From an uncultured Collinsella sp. (GTDB lineage: Bacteria; Actinomycetota; Coriobacteriia; Coriobacteriales; Coriobacteriaceae), in assembly GCA_902492235.1 (NCBI GenBank), contig CABUKS010000008.1, positions 11,396 to 75,395 of the forward strand: a DNA stretch of 64,000 nucleotides. Reading direction: 5' to 3'. Below the pieces are notes generated by a model. That model saw nothing but the letters and a program-made list of their open reading frames with translations, did not search any database and was not told the origin of the DNA. Shown piece after piece: positions 36,016 through 44,136 of this stretch (the first letter of the stretch is position 1; every line of letters begins with the position of its first letter). The position numbers and the translations under genes are program-made.

Positions 36016-36162
36016 TTGTTCAAAGCGGTAAAACCCATGGTGCAGGTCGCTTTGTTGATCGTCGGAATTGCCATGGTGTGCTTTGGCGTTATGCGTGGCG
36101 AGGCGGATGCCGTGCTGGCCAAAGCGATTAGGCTGTGCTTGGAGTGTATCGGAATTGGATAA
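36016..36162 (+). CDS. CXXC-motif mini-protein (CD1871A-like)
   Basis: A 48-residue protein, too short for standard ORF lists. It starts at TTG 36016 after AAGGAG and reads VQVALLIVGIAMVCFG (one membrane span), then RGEADAVLAKAIRLCLECIGIG. The ending CLECIGIG with its CXXC is the hallmark of the CD1871A family, small proteins found beside membrane Fe-S and thioredoxin genes. Its stop overlaps the TTG start of the 4Fe-4S protein, so it is translationally coupled. Function likely redox or metal cluster delivery; not known. Confidence 0.8.
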   Translation: MFKAVKPMVQVALLIVGIAMVCFGVMRGEADAVLAKAIRLCLECIGIG

Positions 36163-37057
36163 AAGAGCAAACACCGCGTCGCATGTTTTGGCCCGATTTC
36201 GCGGACTCATTCAGGCGGCGGCAACACTTATTACCAACATTCACCTGCCAAACTTTGCCAAAGGCGGCATCTATCAGGGCGCGGGAAAAACCGTCTGCGT
36301 GCCTGGACTTAATTGCTATTCGTGCCCCGCGGCATCGGGTGCGTGCCCCATCGGGTCGTTCCAGTCGGTGGTAGGTTCATCCAAGTTCAACTTTTCTTAC
36401 TATGTTACCGGTACGCTCATTTTGCTCGGCGTGCTGCTGGGTCGCTTTGTATGCGGGTTTCTGTGCCCGTTTGGCTGGCTGCAGGAGCTGCTTCATAAGA
36501 TTCCCGGCAAAAAGTTCTCCACGAAAAGGCTCAAGCCGCTCACGTACATCAAGTACGTCGTGCTGCTGTTTGCCGTGGTGCTGCTGCCCGTCTTGGTGGT
36601 TAACGACGTGGGCATGGGCGATCCGTTTTTTTGTAAGTATATCTGTCCGCAGGGCGTGCTCGAGGGCGCCATTCCGCTGGCCATTGCTAATGCCGGCATT
36701 CGATCTGCGTTGGGACATCTCTTTACTTGGAAACTTGCCGTTCTCATTGCCGTGGTAGTGCTGAGCGTTTTGTTCTATCGCCCTTTCTGCAAATGGATTT
36801 GCCCGCTCGGCGCATTCTATGCGCTCATGAATAAGGTGTCCTTGTTGGGGATTCAGGTCGACGCGTGCAAATGCGTCTCGTGCGGCAAGTGTTCAAGGGT
36901 TTGTCAGATGGACGTTGATGTGGTCCGGGCGCCCAATCATGCCGAATGCATCCGGTGCGGAAAGTGCATCGGGGCCTGTCCCGTCGATGCCATCAGCTAT
37001 CGCTATGGCCTGGATGTGTCGGCGGAAAAGCTCCCCTTGACCGCCGATAAAAAGTAA
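36155..37057 (+). CDS. Membrane 4Fe-4S ferredoxin-type protein (NapH/CcoG-like)
   Basis: This 300-residue protein has four or five spans and two CxxxCP loop motifs (GFLCPFG, CKWICPLG), followed by two C-terminal 4Fe-4S motifs, CKCVSCGKCSRVCQ and CIRCGKCIGACP. An early CYSCP near residue 50 is also present. Such proteins pass electrons across or along the membrane. The TTG start at 36155 overlaps the preceding stop. Downstream by 29 bases lies the thioredoxin-like lipoprotein, an obvious electron acceptor. Confidence 0.88.
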   Translation: MDKRANTASHVLARFRGLIQAAATLITNIHLPNFAKGGIYQGAGKTVCVPGLNCYSCPAASGACPIGSFQSVVGSSKFNFSYYVTGTLILLGVLLGRFVCGFLCPFGWLQELLHKIPGKKFSTKRLKPLTYIKYVVLLFAVVLLPVLVVNDVGMGDPFFCKYICPQGVLEGAIPLAIANAGIRSALGHLFTWKLAVLIAVVVLSVLFYRPFCKWICPLGAFYALMNKVSLLGIQVDACKCVSCGKCSRVCQMDVDVVRAPNHAECIRCGKCIGACPVDAISYRYGLDVSAEKLPLTADKK

Positions 37058-37086
37058 ACAAGCTTCGACAAAACGGAGGAATGACC

Positions 37087-38058
37087 ATGAAGCTTTCTAA
37101 GATTGCGGCCCTGTTTATGGTGCCGGTATTGGCCTTGTGCCTTGTGGCGTGCTCGGCACCCGGTGGCAATGCGAGTGAATCTGCGGGCTCCGATCCTAAG
37201 ATCGCAGAACTCACTGCGCAGAAGCCGACCAATGCCGACGAGGCCGCCGAGTTGTATGCAAAACTCATGCAGAAGGAGAACGAGATCTTTTCGAGTGATA
37301 ACGCGCTGTGGGAAAAGGTATTCAACGCGGCAAATAAAGACTCGACAATGATTGAGGACGGCAGCAATTACGGCGATTTCCTGCTCAAGACCATCGATGG
37401 CGCCAAGGATGAGTTCACGGCGGATGAGCTTAAGACGCTCAAGGCCGGTGCGCAGCAGATCAAGGAGATCGAGGACAAGCTCGAGAGCCTGGAGAAGGAG
37501 TTCCCCGGCTGTGGAAGCACGCCGAGCTCAGGCGAGAGCGTCGACGCTTCGACCGCTGGCATGACGGCTGGTGCCAATGCTTCGAGCGAGGCGACGAAGT
37601 TCCCCAGCTTTACGGGCAAAGACCTGGATGGCAACGACGTGAACAGCGACGAGCTGTTCTCTAAGAACAAGGTCACCGTCATGAACTTTTGGTTTACCAC
37701 TTGCAAGCCGTGCGTGGGCGAGCTGGGCGATCTTGAGAAACTGAATCAGGAGCTTGCCAAGAAGGGCGGCCAGGTCGTGGGCGTCAATTCCTTTACGCTC
37801 GATGGCAACAAGGGCGAGATTGCAGATGCCAAGGACGTGCTGAGCAAGAAGGGCGTGACGTATAAGAACATCTGGTTCAAGTCGGATAGCGAGACCGGTA
37901 AGTTTACGTCAAATCTGTTCTCGTTCCCGACAACGTATGTCATAGATCAGAATGGCAACATCGTAGGGGATCCCATCGTGGGAGCCATCAGCTCCGCCGA
38001 GCAGCGCGCAGCACTCAACAAACTTATCGACCAGGCGATTGCGAATAGCGAGCAGTAA
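37087..38058 (+). CDS. Thioredoxin-like (TlpA/redoxin) lipoprotein
   Basis: The 323-residue protein begins with a lipoprotein signal (LFMVPVLALCLVACSAP; lipobox Cys near residue 20), then a helical region of about 120 residues rich in Lys and Glu, then a thioredoxin-fold domain with the redox pair CKPC at 206-209 (NFWFTTCKPCVGEL) and the cis-proline region FPTTYVID. It sits outside the membrane and probably reduces or oxidises exported protein thiols with electrons from the 4Fe-4S partner. ATG 37087 follows GGAGG with good spacing; ATG 37081 is too close to it. Confidence 0.92.
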   Translation: MKLSKIAALFMVPVLALCLVACSAPGGNASESAGSDPKIAELTAQKPTNADEAAELYAKLMQKENEIFSSDNALWEKVFNAANKDSTMIEDGSNYGDFLLKTIDGAKDEFTADELKTLKAGAQQIKEIEDKLESLEKEFPGCGSTPSSGESVDASTAGMTAGANASSEATKFPSFTGKDLDGNDVNSDELFSKNKVTVMNFWFTTCKPCVGELGDLEKLNQELAKKGGQVVGVNSFTLDGNKGEIADAKDVLSKKGVTYKNIWFKSDSETGKFTSNLFSFPTTYVIDQNGNIVGDPIVGAISSAEQRAALNKLIDQAIANSEQ

Positions 38059-38137
38059 AAAACACGTAAAGCATCGCGAGGATCGTGTGTCGCTGTGCGA
38101 AGTAGTCCGCTACCTTTCAAGATAATCTCCACCATAT

Positions 38138-38165
38138 AGAGGTCCCGCTCGGGACCTCTTCTTTT
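38138..38165 (+). terminator. Rho-independent terminator of the redox operon
   Basis: AGAGGTCCCG (38138-38147) and CGGGACCTCT (38150-38159) form a 10-bp stem with a 2-base loop, followed by TCTTTT. It closes the CXXC/4Fe-4S/redoxin operon. Confidence 0.85.
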
Positions 38166-38311
38166 GGGCGCCGTCCCGTTCGTTTTTTGATGCGGTTCCC
38201 TACATTCCTCACTGGCGTCGGTGAAAAATGGGGATAGAGTAGGACAAACGCGTCGAATACGAACGGCGGGGGAGAGCGGGCAGGGTGCCTGCGCAGGAGA
38301 GGTTGCCGTCC

Positions 38312-41300
38312 ATGCTGGAGCTCAAAGGTATTTGCAAAAGGTACGTTACGCAGTCGTTTACGCAGGTGGCGCTCGACAACGTAAGCCTGTCTTTTCGCGA
38401 TAACGAGTTCGTGGCCATTCTGGGACCTTCGGGGTCGGGCAAAACTACGATGCTCAACGTTATCGGTGGGCTCGATCATTTCGATTCTGGCGACCTGCTG
38501 ATCGACGGTATTTCGACCAAGGATTTTCACGATCGCGATTGGGATGCCTACCGCAACAACCGCATCGGCTTTGTGTTCCAAAGCTATAACCTCATTCCGC
38601 ATCAGACCATTTTGGAAAACGTGGAGCTGGCGCTCACGCTCACGGGCGTGGGACACGCCGAGCGCCGCCAGCGTGCGCGCGAGGCGTTGGAGAAAGTCGG
38701 CTTGGGCGAGCACGTTAACAAGCGCCCGAGCCAGCTTTCGGGCGGGCAGATGCAGCGCGTGGCCATCGCCCGCGCCCTGATTAATGATCCCGAGATTGTG
38801 CTGGCAGACGAGCCGACCGGCGCTTTGGATTCAACGACATCCGTACAGGTCATGGATCTGCTCAAGGACGTGGCACGCGACCGCCTGGTTATCATGGTCA
38901 CGCACAATCCCGAGCTGGCGTACCAATATGCCACGCGCATCGTCAACCTGGCGGACGGCAAGATCACCGACGATTCCGACCCCTTTGATGTAGCAAAGGC
39001 CGCGCGTCGCGAGGCCAAGCCCACGCGCAAAACCTCGATGAGCTTTGTGACGGCGCTGGGGCTTTCTGCTCGAAACCTCATGACCAAGAAAGGCCGTACG
39101 GCCATGACTGCCTTTGCGGGCTCGATTGGCATTATCGGTATCGCGGCGATCATGGCGCTCTCCAATGGCGTAAACGGCTACATCAAAAAGGTCGAAGAGG
39201 ACACGCTCTCGAGCTACCCGCTCACCATCTCCAAGCAGGACTACGACCTGTCGTCCATGATGGGCGGACAGGGGGCCACGGACGACGATATGTCCAAGAA
39301 CGAGGGCTCGTCCGACGACAGTGCCGGCGGCAAGGCTAAGGGAACCGATAAGATTCCTGTGGTCACGGCCGTAAAGGATATGTTTGCGAGCGTTAAGTCT
39401 AACGACATGACAAGCTTTAAGGCATGGCTCGATGCCGGTGGCGACGGCATCGATAAAGAGGTCAACGCCATTCAGTACGGCTACGGTGTATCGCCGGTTG
39501 TCTATCGTGCCGGCAAGGGCGATGAGAAGCCTGTTCGGCTGGTGCCCAACGCTATGACCGAGGCCATGAGCGGAGGCGCGAGCTCGGCGGCAACGGTGAG
39601 CATGGAATCCATGGGAACCTCGGTCTTTAACGAGATGATTGACGACCAGAGCCTGCTCGACAGCCAGTACGATGTCGTCGCCGGTCATTGGCCCACGTCA
39701 GCCAACGAAGCCGTGATGGTGCTTTCGAGCCGCGGTACGGTGGGCGACTACACGCTCTATAGCATCGGTGCGCTGGACATCGATGAGCTCAACGATCTGG
39801 TAAACAGCGCTATGACGGCTGACGGTGGGGTCGAAACGCCCGAGACCGGCACCGACTTTACCTACGACGATGCGCTGTCTACCACGTTTAAGGTGCTGTC
39901 GCCGGCTGATGCGTATCGCAAAAACGAAGAGACTGGCATGTGGACTGACATGTCTGACGATGCCGACTTTATGACGGCCAAGGTTGCCGACGGTATTGAC
40001 GTGCGCATTGTGGGCGTGGTGCGACCTAACGAGACGGCCAACGCGAGCGCATTGACCCCGGGCATTGCCTATACACATGCGCTGACTCGCCAGCTTATGG
40101 AACGTGCCGCCGATTCGCAGATTGTGCAGGAGCAACTCGCCCGCCCCGAGACGGATGTCTTTACGGGCAAGTCTTTCGATGAGCTGCAGGGCGAGGCCAA
40201 GCAAGGCGTGGATCTGGGCAGCATGTCCAGTGTGGACGAGGCGGCGCTCAAGAGCGCGTTCTCGTTCGATGCGTCTGCGCTCTCGGGTGCAGCCGGCGGT
40301 ATGGACCTTTCTGGTATCGATTTGTCCGGGCTGGACATTGACCTTTCGGGTGTTGGGAAGAACATCGACTTTGGCGACATCATGGCCAAAGCGCCAACCC
40401 CAGATTTCTCGGGCATCTTTGACGGCCTGGAACTTACGCCCGAGCAAATGCAGCAGGTGGGAACGCTAGCCAACCAGCTGTTTGAGGGCTTTTTGCAGTC
40501 TGATCAGTTTAAGGCGCTGTCGCCCGAAGATCTTAAGGACGCGTCAAAGCTCTCTGCCGCATTCTCGACGTATCTTGAGAGTGATACGGCAGCCCAGCAA
40601 ATCCTGGCCCAGCTCAAAGCGCTCGGCGGCGATGCCCTGGCCGAGCGCCTGCAGCAGGCGATGACCGACTATGTGCAAAAGCAGCTGGCTCCGTATCTGC
40701 AGCAGGCTATGGATCAAATGATGAAGTCGATCAGCGACCAGATTGCGGCGACGGTGTCAGCTCAGCTCAAGGCGGGCGCGGCAGGGCTTATGGACCAGAT
40801 GGCGACGCAGATGTCTTCGTGTTTTGCCAACCTAGCGAGTGCTATGCGTGTGGATGCGAGCGCCTTTGCCAATGCCATTCACTTCAACATGGACGCCGAG
40901 GACCTGAGTTCGCTCATGATGAGCTATGCCAAGGCGTCGAAGCTCACCTACGACAACAATCTGACCACGTTGGGCTATGCAGACGAGGCAGATCCCATCT
41001 CGGTCAAGATTTTCCCGCGCGACTTTGAGGCCAAGGAGCGCGTGCTCGATCACATCGACGCGTACAACAAGCAGGTCAAAGCCGCCGGTCACGATGATCG
41101 GGCAATTTCATACACAGACTACATGGGCATCATCATGGGTTCGGTGACCGACATCGTGAACACCATCAGCTTGGTGCTCATCGCATTCGTGAGTATCAGC
41201 CTGGTGGTGAGCTCCATCATGATCGGCATCATCACCTACATCAGCGTATTGGAGCGCAAGAAGGAGATCGGCATCCTACGCGCAATCGGTGCGTCGAAGC

Positions 41301-41566
41301 GCAACGTGGCCAACGTATTCAATGCCGAGACCTTTATCGAGGGCCTCATCGCCGGCGTCTTTGCCATTGTCGTCGTGGTGCTCGTGAGTTTCCCGGTCAA
41401 TGCCTGGGCGCTTGCGGCCAAACAGGTCCCTAACCTGATGAGTCTGCCCGTGCAGGATGCGCTGGTGCTCATTGCAATTTCTGTGTTGCTGACGGTCGTT
41501 GCCGGCCTGCTGCCGGCCCGCAGCGCATCCAAGAAGGACCCCGTCGAAGCCCTGCGCTCCGAATAA
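38312..41566 (+). CDS. MacB-like ABC transporter, ATPase-permease fusion with large external domain
   Basis: A 1084-residue single polypeptide. Residues 1-230 are a LolD/MacB-type ATPase (GPSGSGKTT, SGGQMQRVAIARAL, VLADEPTGALD). After a linker come span 1 (near 265-290), a very large external domain of about 650 residues, and three C-terminal spans (SLVLIAFVSISLVVSSIMIG, then GLIAGVFAIVVVVLVSF and LVLIAISVLLTVVAGLLPA) with the FtsX-like ERKKEIGILRAIGAS loop. MacB external domains are near 220 residues, so this one is unusually large; it includes LSGIDLSGLDIDLSG and long helical segments. ATG 38312 follows AGGAGAGG. Confidence 0.9.
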   Translation: MLELKGICKRYVTQSFTQVALDNVSLSFRDNEFVAILGPSGSGKTTMLNVIGGLDHFDSGDLLIDGISTKDFHDRDWDAYRNNRIGFVFQSYNLIPHQTILENVELALTLTGVGHAERRQRAREALEKVGLGEHVNKRPSQLSGGQMQRVAIARALINDPEIVLADEPTGALDSTTSVQVMDLLKDVARDRLVIMVTHNPELAYQYATRIVNLADGKITDDSDPFDVAKAARREAKPTRKTSMSFVTALGLSARNLMTKKGRTAMTAFAGSIGIIGIAAIMALSNGVNGYIKKVEEDTLSSYPLTISKQDYDLSSMMGGQGATDDDMSKNEGSSDDSAGGKAKGTDKIPVVTAVKDMFASVKSNDMTSFKAWLDAGGDGIDKEVNAIQYGYGVSPVVYRAGKGDEKPVRLVPNAMTEAMSGGASSAATVSMESMGTSVFNEMIDDQSLLDSQYDVVAGHWPTSANEAVMVLSSRGTVGDYTLYSIGALDIDELNDLVNSAMTADGGVETPETGTDFTYDDALSTTFKVLSPADAYRKNEETGMWTDMSDDADFMTAKVADGIDVRIVGVVRPNETANASALTPGIAYTHALTRQLMERAADSQIVQEQLARPETDVFTGKSFDELQGEAKQGVDLGSMSSVDEAALKSAFSFDASALSGAAGGMDLSGIDLSGLDIDLSGVGKNIDFGDIMAKAPTPDFSGIFDGLELTPEQMQQVGTLANQLFEGFLQSDQFKALSPEDLKDASKLSAAFSTYLESDTAAQQILAQLKALGGDALAERLQQAMTDYVQKQLAPYLQQAMDQMMKSISDQIAATVSAQLKAGAAGLMDQMATQMSSCFANLASAMRVDASAFANAIHFNMDAEDLSSLMMSYAKASKLTYDNNLTTLGYADEADPISVKIFPRDFEAKERVLDHIDAYNKQVKAAGHDDRAISYTDYMGIIMGSVTDIVNTISLVLIAFVSISLVVSSIMIGIITYISVLERKKEIGILRAIGASKRNVANVFNAETFIEGLIAGVFAIVVVVLVSFPVNAWALAAKQVPNLMSLPVQDALVLIAISVLLTVVAGLLPARSASKKDPVEALRSE

Positions 41567-41567
41567 T

Positions 41568-41594
41568 GTGGCAAAGGGACAGTCCCTTTGTCAC
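41568..41594. repeat. GGGACAGTCCC-type intergenic inverted repeat, copy 1
   Basis: GTGGCAAAGGGAC, a central A, then GTCCCTTTGTCAC: inverted repeats with one mismatch, right after the transporter stop. Related sequences lie at 42583-42622 and 53858-53923. Confidence 0.75.
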
Positions 41595-41619
41595 GTTCGT
41601 TGATATGAGAGAAGAGTAG

Positions 41620-42573
41620 ATGATTCTATCGTTGGCCCCTATGGAGGGGATTACCGGGCATGTGTTCCGTCGCGTGCATGCGGAGTGCTTCGGTGCGCTC
41701 GATTGCTATTACACGCCGTTTTTGCCGCCGCCGCGGGTGGGAAATCGCTTTGGCGGCAAGGCGTTTAAGGAGATCGATCCTGCCAATAACCAGGGGCTCA
41801 ACGTAGTGCCTCAGCTGATGTCCAAGAACGCGGACGAGTTTGTGTGGGCGGCACAGGTGCTCGCCGACATGGGCTACCGCGAGGTCAATCTCAACTTGGG
41901 TTGCCCTTCGGGAACGGTTGTCGCCAAGGGCAAGGGCTCGGGTTTCTTGCGCAATCTCGACGAGCTCGAGGCGTTCTTAAGCGATGTGTGCGAGCGGTCG
42001 CCGTTGCCGGTATCGGTAAAGACCAGGCTGGGGTTGGAACGCGATGACGAGTATGAACGTGTGCTCGATCTGTATTGCCGCATGCCGTTGGCAGAGCTGA
42101 TTGTGCACCCGCGCGTACAGAAGGACCGTTATACGGGCTCGCCGCGCAAGGAGTTTTACGGCGAGACGCTGGAGCGTGTGCCGTTTCCGGTGGCCTATAA
42201 CGGCGACATTTTCGATCTTGAGGATATGGACGCGCTGGCGGAGGCCTATCCCGACACGCGCCATGTAATGCTAGGGCGTGGCCTGCTCGCGAACCCCGCG
42301 CTGGCTCGCATGGTTAAGGGCGGTCCTGCTGCCACGGCAGCCGAACTGCAGCGTTTCCACGACACTCTGTTTGCGGTCTATGCAGAAGAGATTGGCGGCA
42401 ACGCGGTCTTTCGTATGAAGGAGTGGTGGTTCTACGCCAAGTGCGCTTTCGCCGACCCCGCTACCGTTCACAAGCTCGTACGTAAGACCAAAAAAGTCGA
42501 CGAATACCGCGCCGCCGTCGAGCGCGTCTTTCGCGAGCAGCCACTCGCACCCATAGCCTGCTTCCACGGTTAG
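41620..42573 (+). CDS. dus: tRNA-dihydrouridine synthase
   Basis: This 317-residue FMN enzyme reduces specific uridines of tRNA to dihydrouridine. Motifs are LAPMEGITGHVFRR near the start, the catalytic cysteine Cys95 in NLNLGCPSG, KGKGSGFLRN, VKTRLG, and IVHPRVQKDRYTG, YNGDIF and LGRGLLANP for flavin binding. The ATG follows a GAGAAGAG site. It is a single-gene unit. Which Dus subclass it belongs to is not resolved. Confidence 0.94.
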   Translation: MILSLAPMEGITGHVFRRVHAECFGALDCYYTPFLPPPRVGNRFGGKAFKEIDPANNQGLNVVPQLMSKNADEFVWAAQVLADMGYREVNLNLGCPSGTVVAKGKGSGFLRNLDELEAFLSDVCERSPLPVSVKTRLGLERDDEYERVLDLYCRMPLAELIVHPRVQKDRYTGSPRKEFYGETLERVPFPVAYNGDIFDLEDMDALAEAYPDTRHVMLGRGLLANPALARMVKGGPAATAAELQRFHDTLFAVYAEEIGGNAVFRMKEWWFYAKCAFADPATVHKLVRKTKKVDEYRAAVERVFREQPLAPIACFHG

Positions 42574-42582
42574 TTAGTCATC

Positions 42583-42622
42583 GGGGACGTTCTTTAACGA
42601 CTAGTCATTTATGAACGTCCCC
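42583..42622. repeat. GGGACGTTC-type intergenic inverted repeat, copy 2
   Basis: GGGGACGTTC (42583-42592) and GAACGTCCCC (42613-42622) are perfect inverted repeats, with short ATGACTAGT-like direct and inverted motifs in the loop and right flank (through 42645). Related to the repeats at 41568 and 53858. Confidence 0.7.
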
Positions 42623-42648
42623 AATGAGTGTCCCCAATGACTAGCTAT

Positions 42649-42717
42649 AAAAGCTGTACGCCAGCATCCAAAGATGTCGAAAAATGTCGACTTTGGATGC
42701 TGGCGTATATGTTTGGG
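42649..42717 (+). repeat. 69-bp palindromic repeat, copy 1
   Basis: The core is a perfect 17-bp stem (42657-42673 with 42691-42707; outer bases TACGCC and GGCGTA) around a 17-base loop holding two copies of ATGTCGA. Copy 2 at 43732-43800 has the same orientation and 63 of 69 matching bases. The stem differs by a paired change (GC to AT). Confidence 0.9.
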
Positions 42718-42735
42718 TCGACGGGGGAGTTGAGT

Positions 42736-43002
42736 TTAGGCAATCATTGCATCGAGCGTGATGAGCTCCCTGAGTCGCTCCGTGCGTGTTTGCCCATGGC
42801 GCTTTGCTTTTGCGTCAAAGGCTTCAAGGACCGATTCGCCCACACGTGCCGATAAAACAACGCTTGGCTCATCGGAGATCGACGGCCTTCCCAGCTTGAT
42901 GGTGCGACCCTTCGGCCACTCATCTTTTTCGTATGCCTCCGAGGCTTTCTCCAGCTCTCCGGGAGCAAACCCCATCATCTTTTCGAGCTGCTTAGCGTCC
43001 AT
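42736..43002 (-). CDS. Ribbon-helix-helix protein, antitoxin-like
   Basis: This 88-residue protein ends in a ribbon-helix-helix-like domain: SVVLSARVGESVLEAFDAKAKRHGQTRTERLRELITL, preceded by an acidic/basic linker. RHH proteins of this size are usually antitoxins or autoregulators (CopG class). I find no adjacent toxin gene: downstream is the 69-bp repeat and upstream is a gap. ATG 43002 follows AGGAGACGCT. An 11-bp near-inverted repeat at 43053-43080 could be its operator. It lies inside the repeat-bounded segment. Confidence 0.65.
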   Translation of the reverse strand: MDAKQLEKMMGFAPGELEKASEAYEKDEWPKGRTIKLGRPSISDEPSVVLSARVGESVLEAFDAKAKRHGQTRTERLRELITLDAMIA

Positions 43003-43052
43003 AGCGTCTCCTATCGATCGACATAATGTCGAGCGCCGGTTCTCGGATTCTC

Positions 43053-43080
43053 TTTTTGTATACAATTTTGTAGACAAAAA
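43053..43080. promoter_or_regulatory. Probable operator upstream of the RHH gene
   Basis: TTTTTGTATAC (43053-43063) faces GTAGACAAAAA (43070-43080) around a 6-base spacer with one mismatch. It lies 51 bp upstream of the RHH start, a plausible autoregulatory site. Confidence 0.5.
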
Positions 43081-43399
43081 TACAAGCAGTTTATCGTGCT
43101 AATTAGCTTGTTTTGACCCGCCTGTTCGATAGGAAATGAGCATTGACGGCTTCGATACTCCTTTGCTTTTCAGCTTGGAATTTGGATGCTCATTGAACTT
43201 CCGGAGGGGAGCGCTTTATTAAGCTATCGAGATTCTGGGCAGGAGCTCTCACTGGTCTTCGGTAATGGGACCAGCTTAATTTGCGACACAGTGTGTCGCG
43301 AATGGGAGTAATCGTTAGGTGTCCTTCAATGGCTACTCATTATAAGAACGTCCAAGTGTCGGATTTTGTCATTTAGTGTCGTTCTCAGCGACTATTCTG
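43081..43399. other. Gap inside the repeat-bounded segment, no gene seen
   Basis: A+T-richer DNA with a 17-bp palindrome centred on G (GCGACACA, G, TGTGTCGC; 43283-43299). Reading frames here are short and lack ribosome sites. Contents otherwise unrecognised. Confidence 0.4.
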
Positions 43400-43643
43400 G
43401 AGGGTCGTGGTCAAAAAAGGGCAAATATGAGTACTGTTGCCATTATGGTTGCATTTATTTTGCTATAAATAGTAGCTCCTGATGAGATTTGTTCCCATTA
43501 GGAGCTACTTTTATTGAACATATGAGGAGAAATAACGTCGTCTGCGGACGAGTGGAACGTTGAATAGTTCCTGAAGTGATCAAAATCGCTGCTACTAAAC
43601 AGGTAGCAGTACTCATATTTGCCCTTTTTTGACCACAGCCCTC
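43400..43643. mobile_element. 244-bp element with 42-bp terminal inverted repeats
   Basis: Left end 43400-43441 and right end 43602-43643 are inverted copies matching at 38 of 42 positions, both containing the core GGTCAAAAAAGGGCAAATAT. The interior is A+T-rich with a hairpin (AGTAGCTCCT 43471-43480, AGGAGCTACT 43500-43509, then TTTATT). No transposase is present, and no clear target duplication is seen at the ends. The form is MITE-like. The inverted ends could instead fold into a long hairpin RNA. Confidence 0.7.
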
Positions 43644-43731
43644 TCGGAAACCTTTCCAGAGGCGTCAAACAGCCATAATCCAAAGGTCTCCTCAAACAAT
43701 TAGCCGGCTAAGAGCGTCCATGACTGCCCGC

Positions 43732-43800
43732 AAAAACTGTACACCAGCATCCAAAGATGTCGAAAAATGTCGACTTTGGATGCTGGTGTACAAGTTTAGG
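43732..43800 (+). repeat. 69-bp palindromic repeat, copy 2
   Basis: The stem spans 19 bp (43738-43756 with 43774-43792; outer bases TGTACACC and GGTGTACA). The loop is identical to copy 1. Together the two copies bracket 42718-43731. Confidence 0.9.
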
Positions 43801-43839
43801 CCGTATGGGGTGGGGCCTTGGACGGACGGGATGCGCGTG

Positions 43840-44085
43840 CTAGAGCAGGTTCTTCTGTACCCATGCGATGATGTCGCTCGACTCGTAGAGTGGTTTGCCA
43901 TCGATGAACAGGCAGGGAACCTGGCGTTTTCCGCCGACGGCGATAAGTGCCTGCTCGGCATCGGAATCGGTCGAGATATTACGCTCGGGAATGGTCACGC
44001 CGTTATCGGCCAAAAAGTGCTTGACCTTTAAGCAGTACGGGCAGCCGGTCATAACGTACAGCGCGAGCTCGTGATTAGTAGCCAT
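43840..44085 (-). CDS. Glutaredoxin-like protein
   Basis: This 81-residue thioredoxin-fold protein has the redox site CPYC near residues 15-18 (YVMTGCPYCLKV), the cis-proline loop VPCLFIDG and the C-terminal GSH-site-like segment YESSDIIAWVQKNL. It reduces protein or small thiol disulfides. ATG 44085 follows TTGGAGACC. Its terminus lies 39 bases from repeat copy 2. Confidence 0.93.
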   Translation of the reverse strand: MATNHELALYVMTGCPYCLKVKHFLADNGVTIPERNISTDSDAEQALIAVGGKRQVPCLFIDGKPLYESSDIIAWVQKNLL

Positions 44086-44136
44086 AGGTCTCCAATCGGT
44101 TGAGGTTTTGATTGAAATACCCAAAGCCGCCGCGGT

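Noticed and set aside
42736..43002. Complete toxin-antitoxin pair
   Set aside because: Only the RHH partner is present; neither side has a toxin-like ORF.
43400..43643. Retron-like non-coding RNA
   Set aside because: The inverted-repeat shape fits, but no reverse transcriptase lies nearby and the interior does not look like an msr-msd.
43498..43695. 65-codon minus-strand ORF in the repeat element
   Set aside because: It is largely the translation of the right inverted arm and has no ribosome site.
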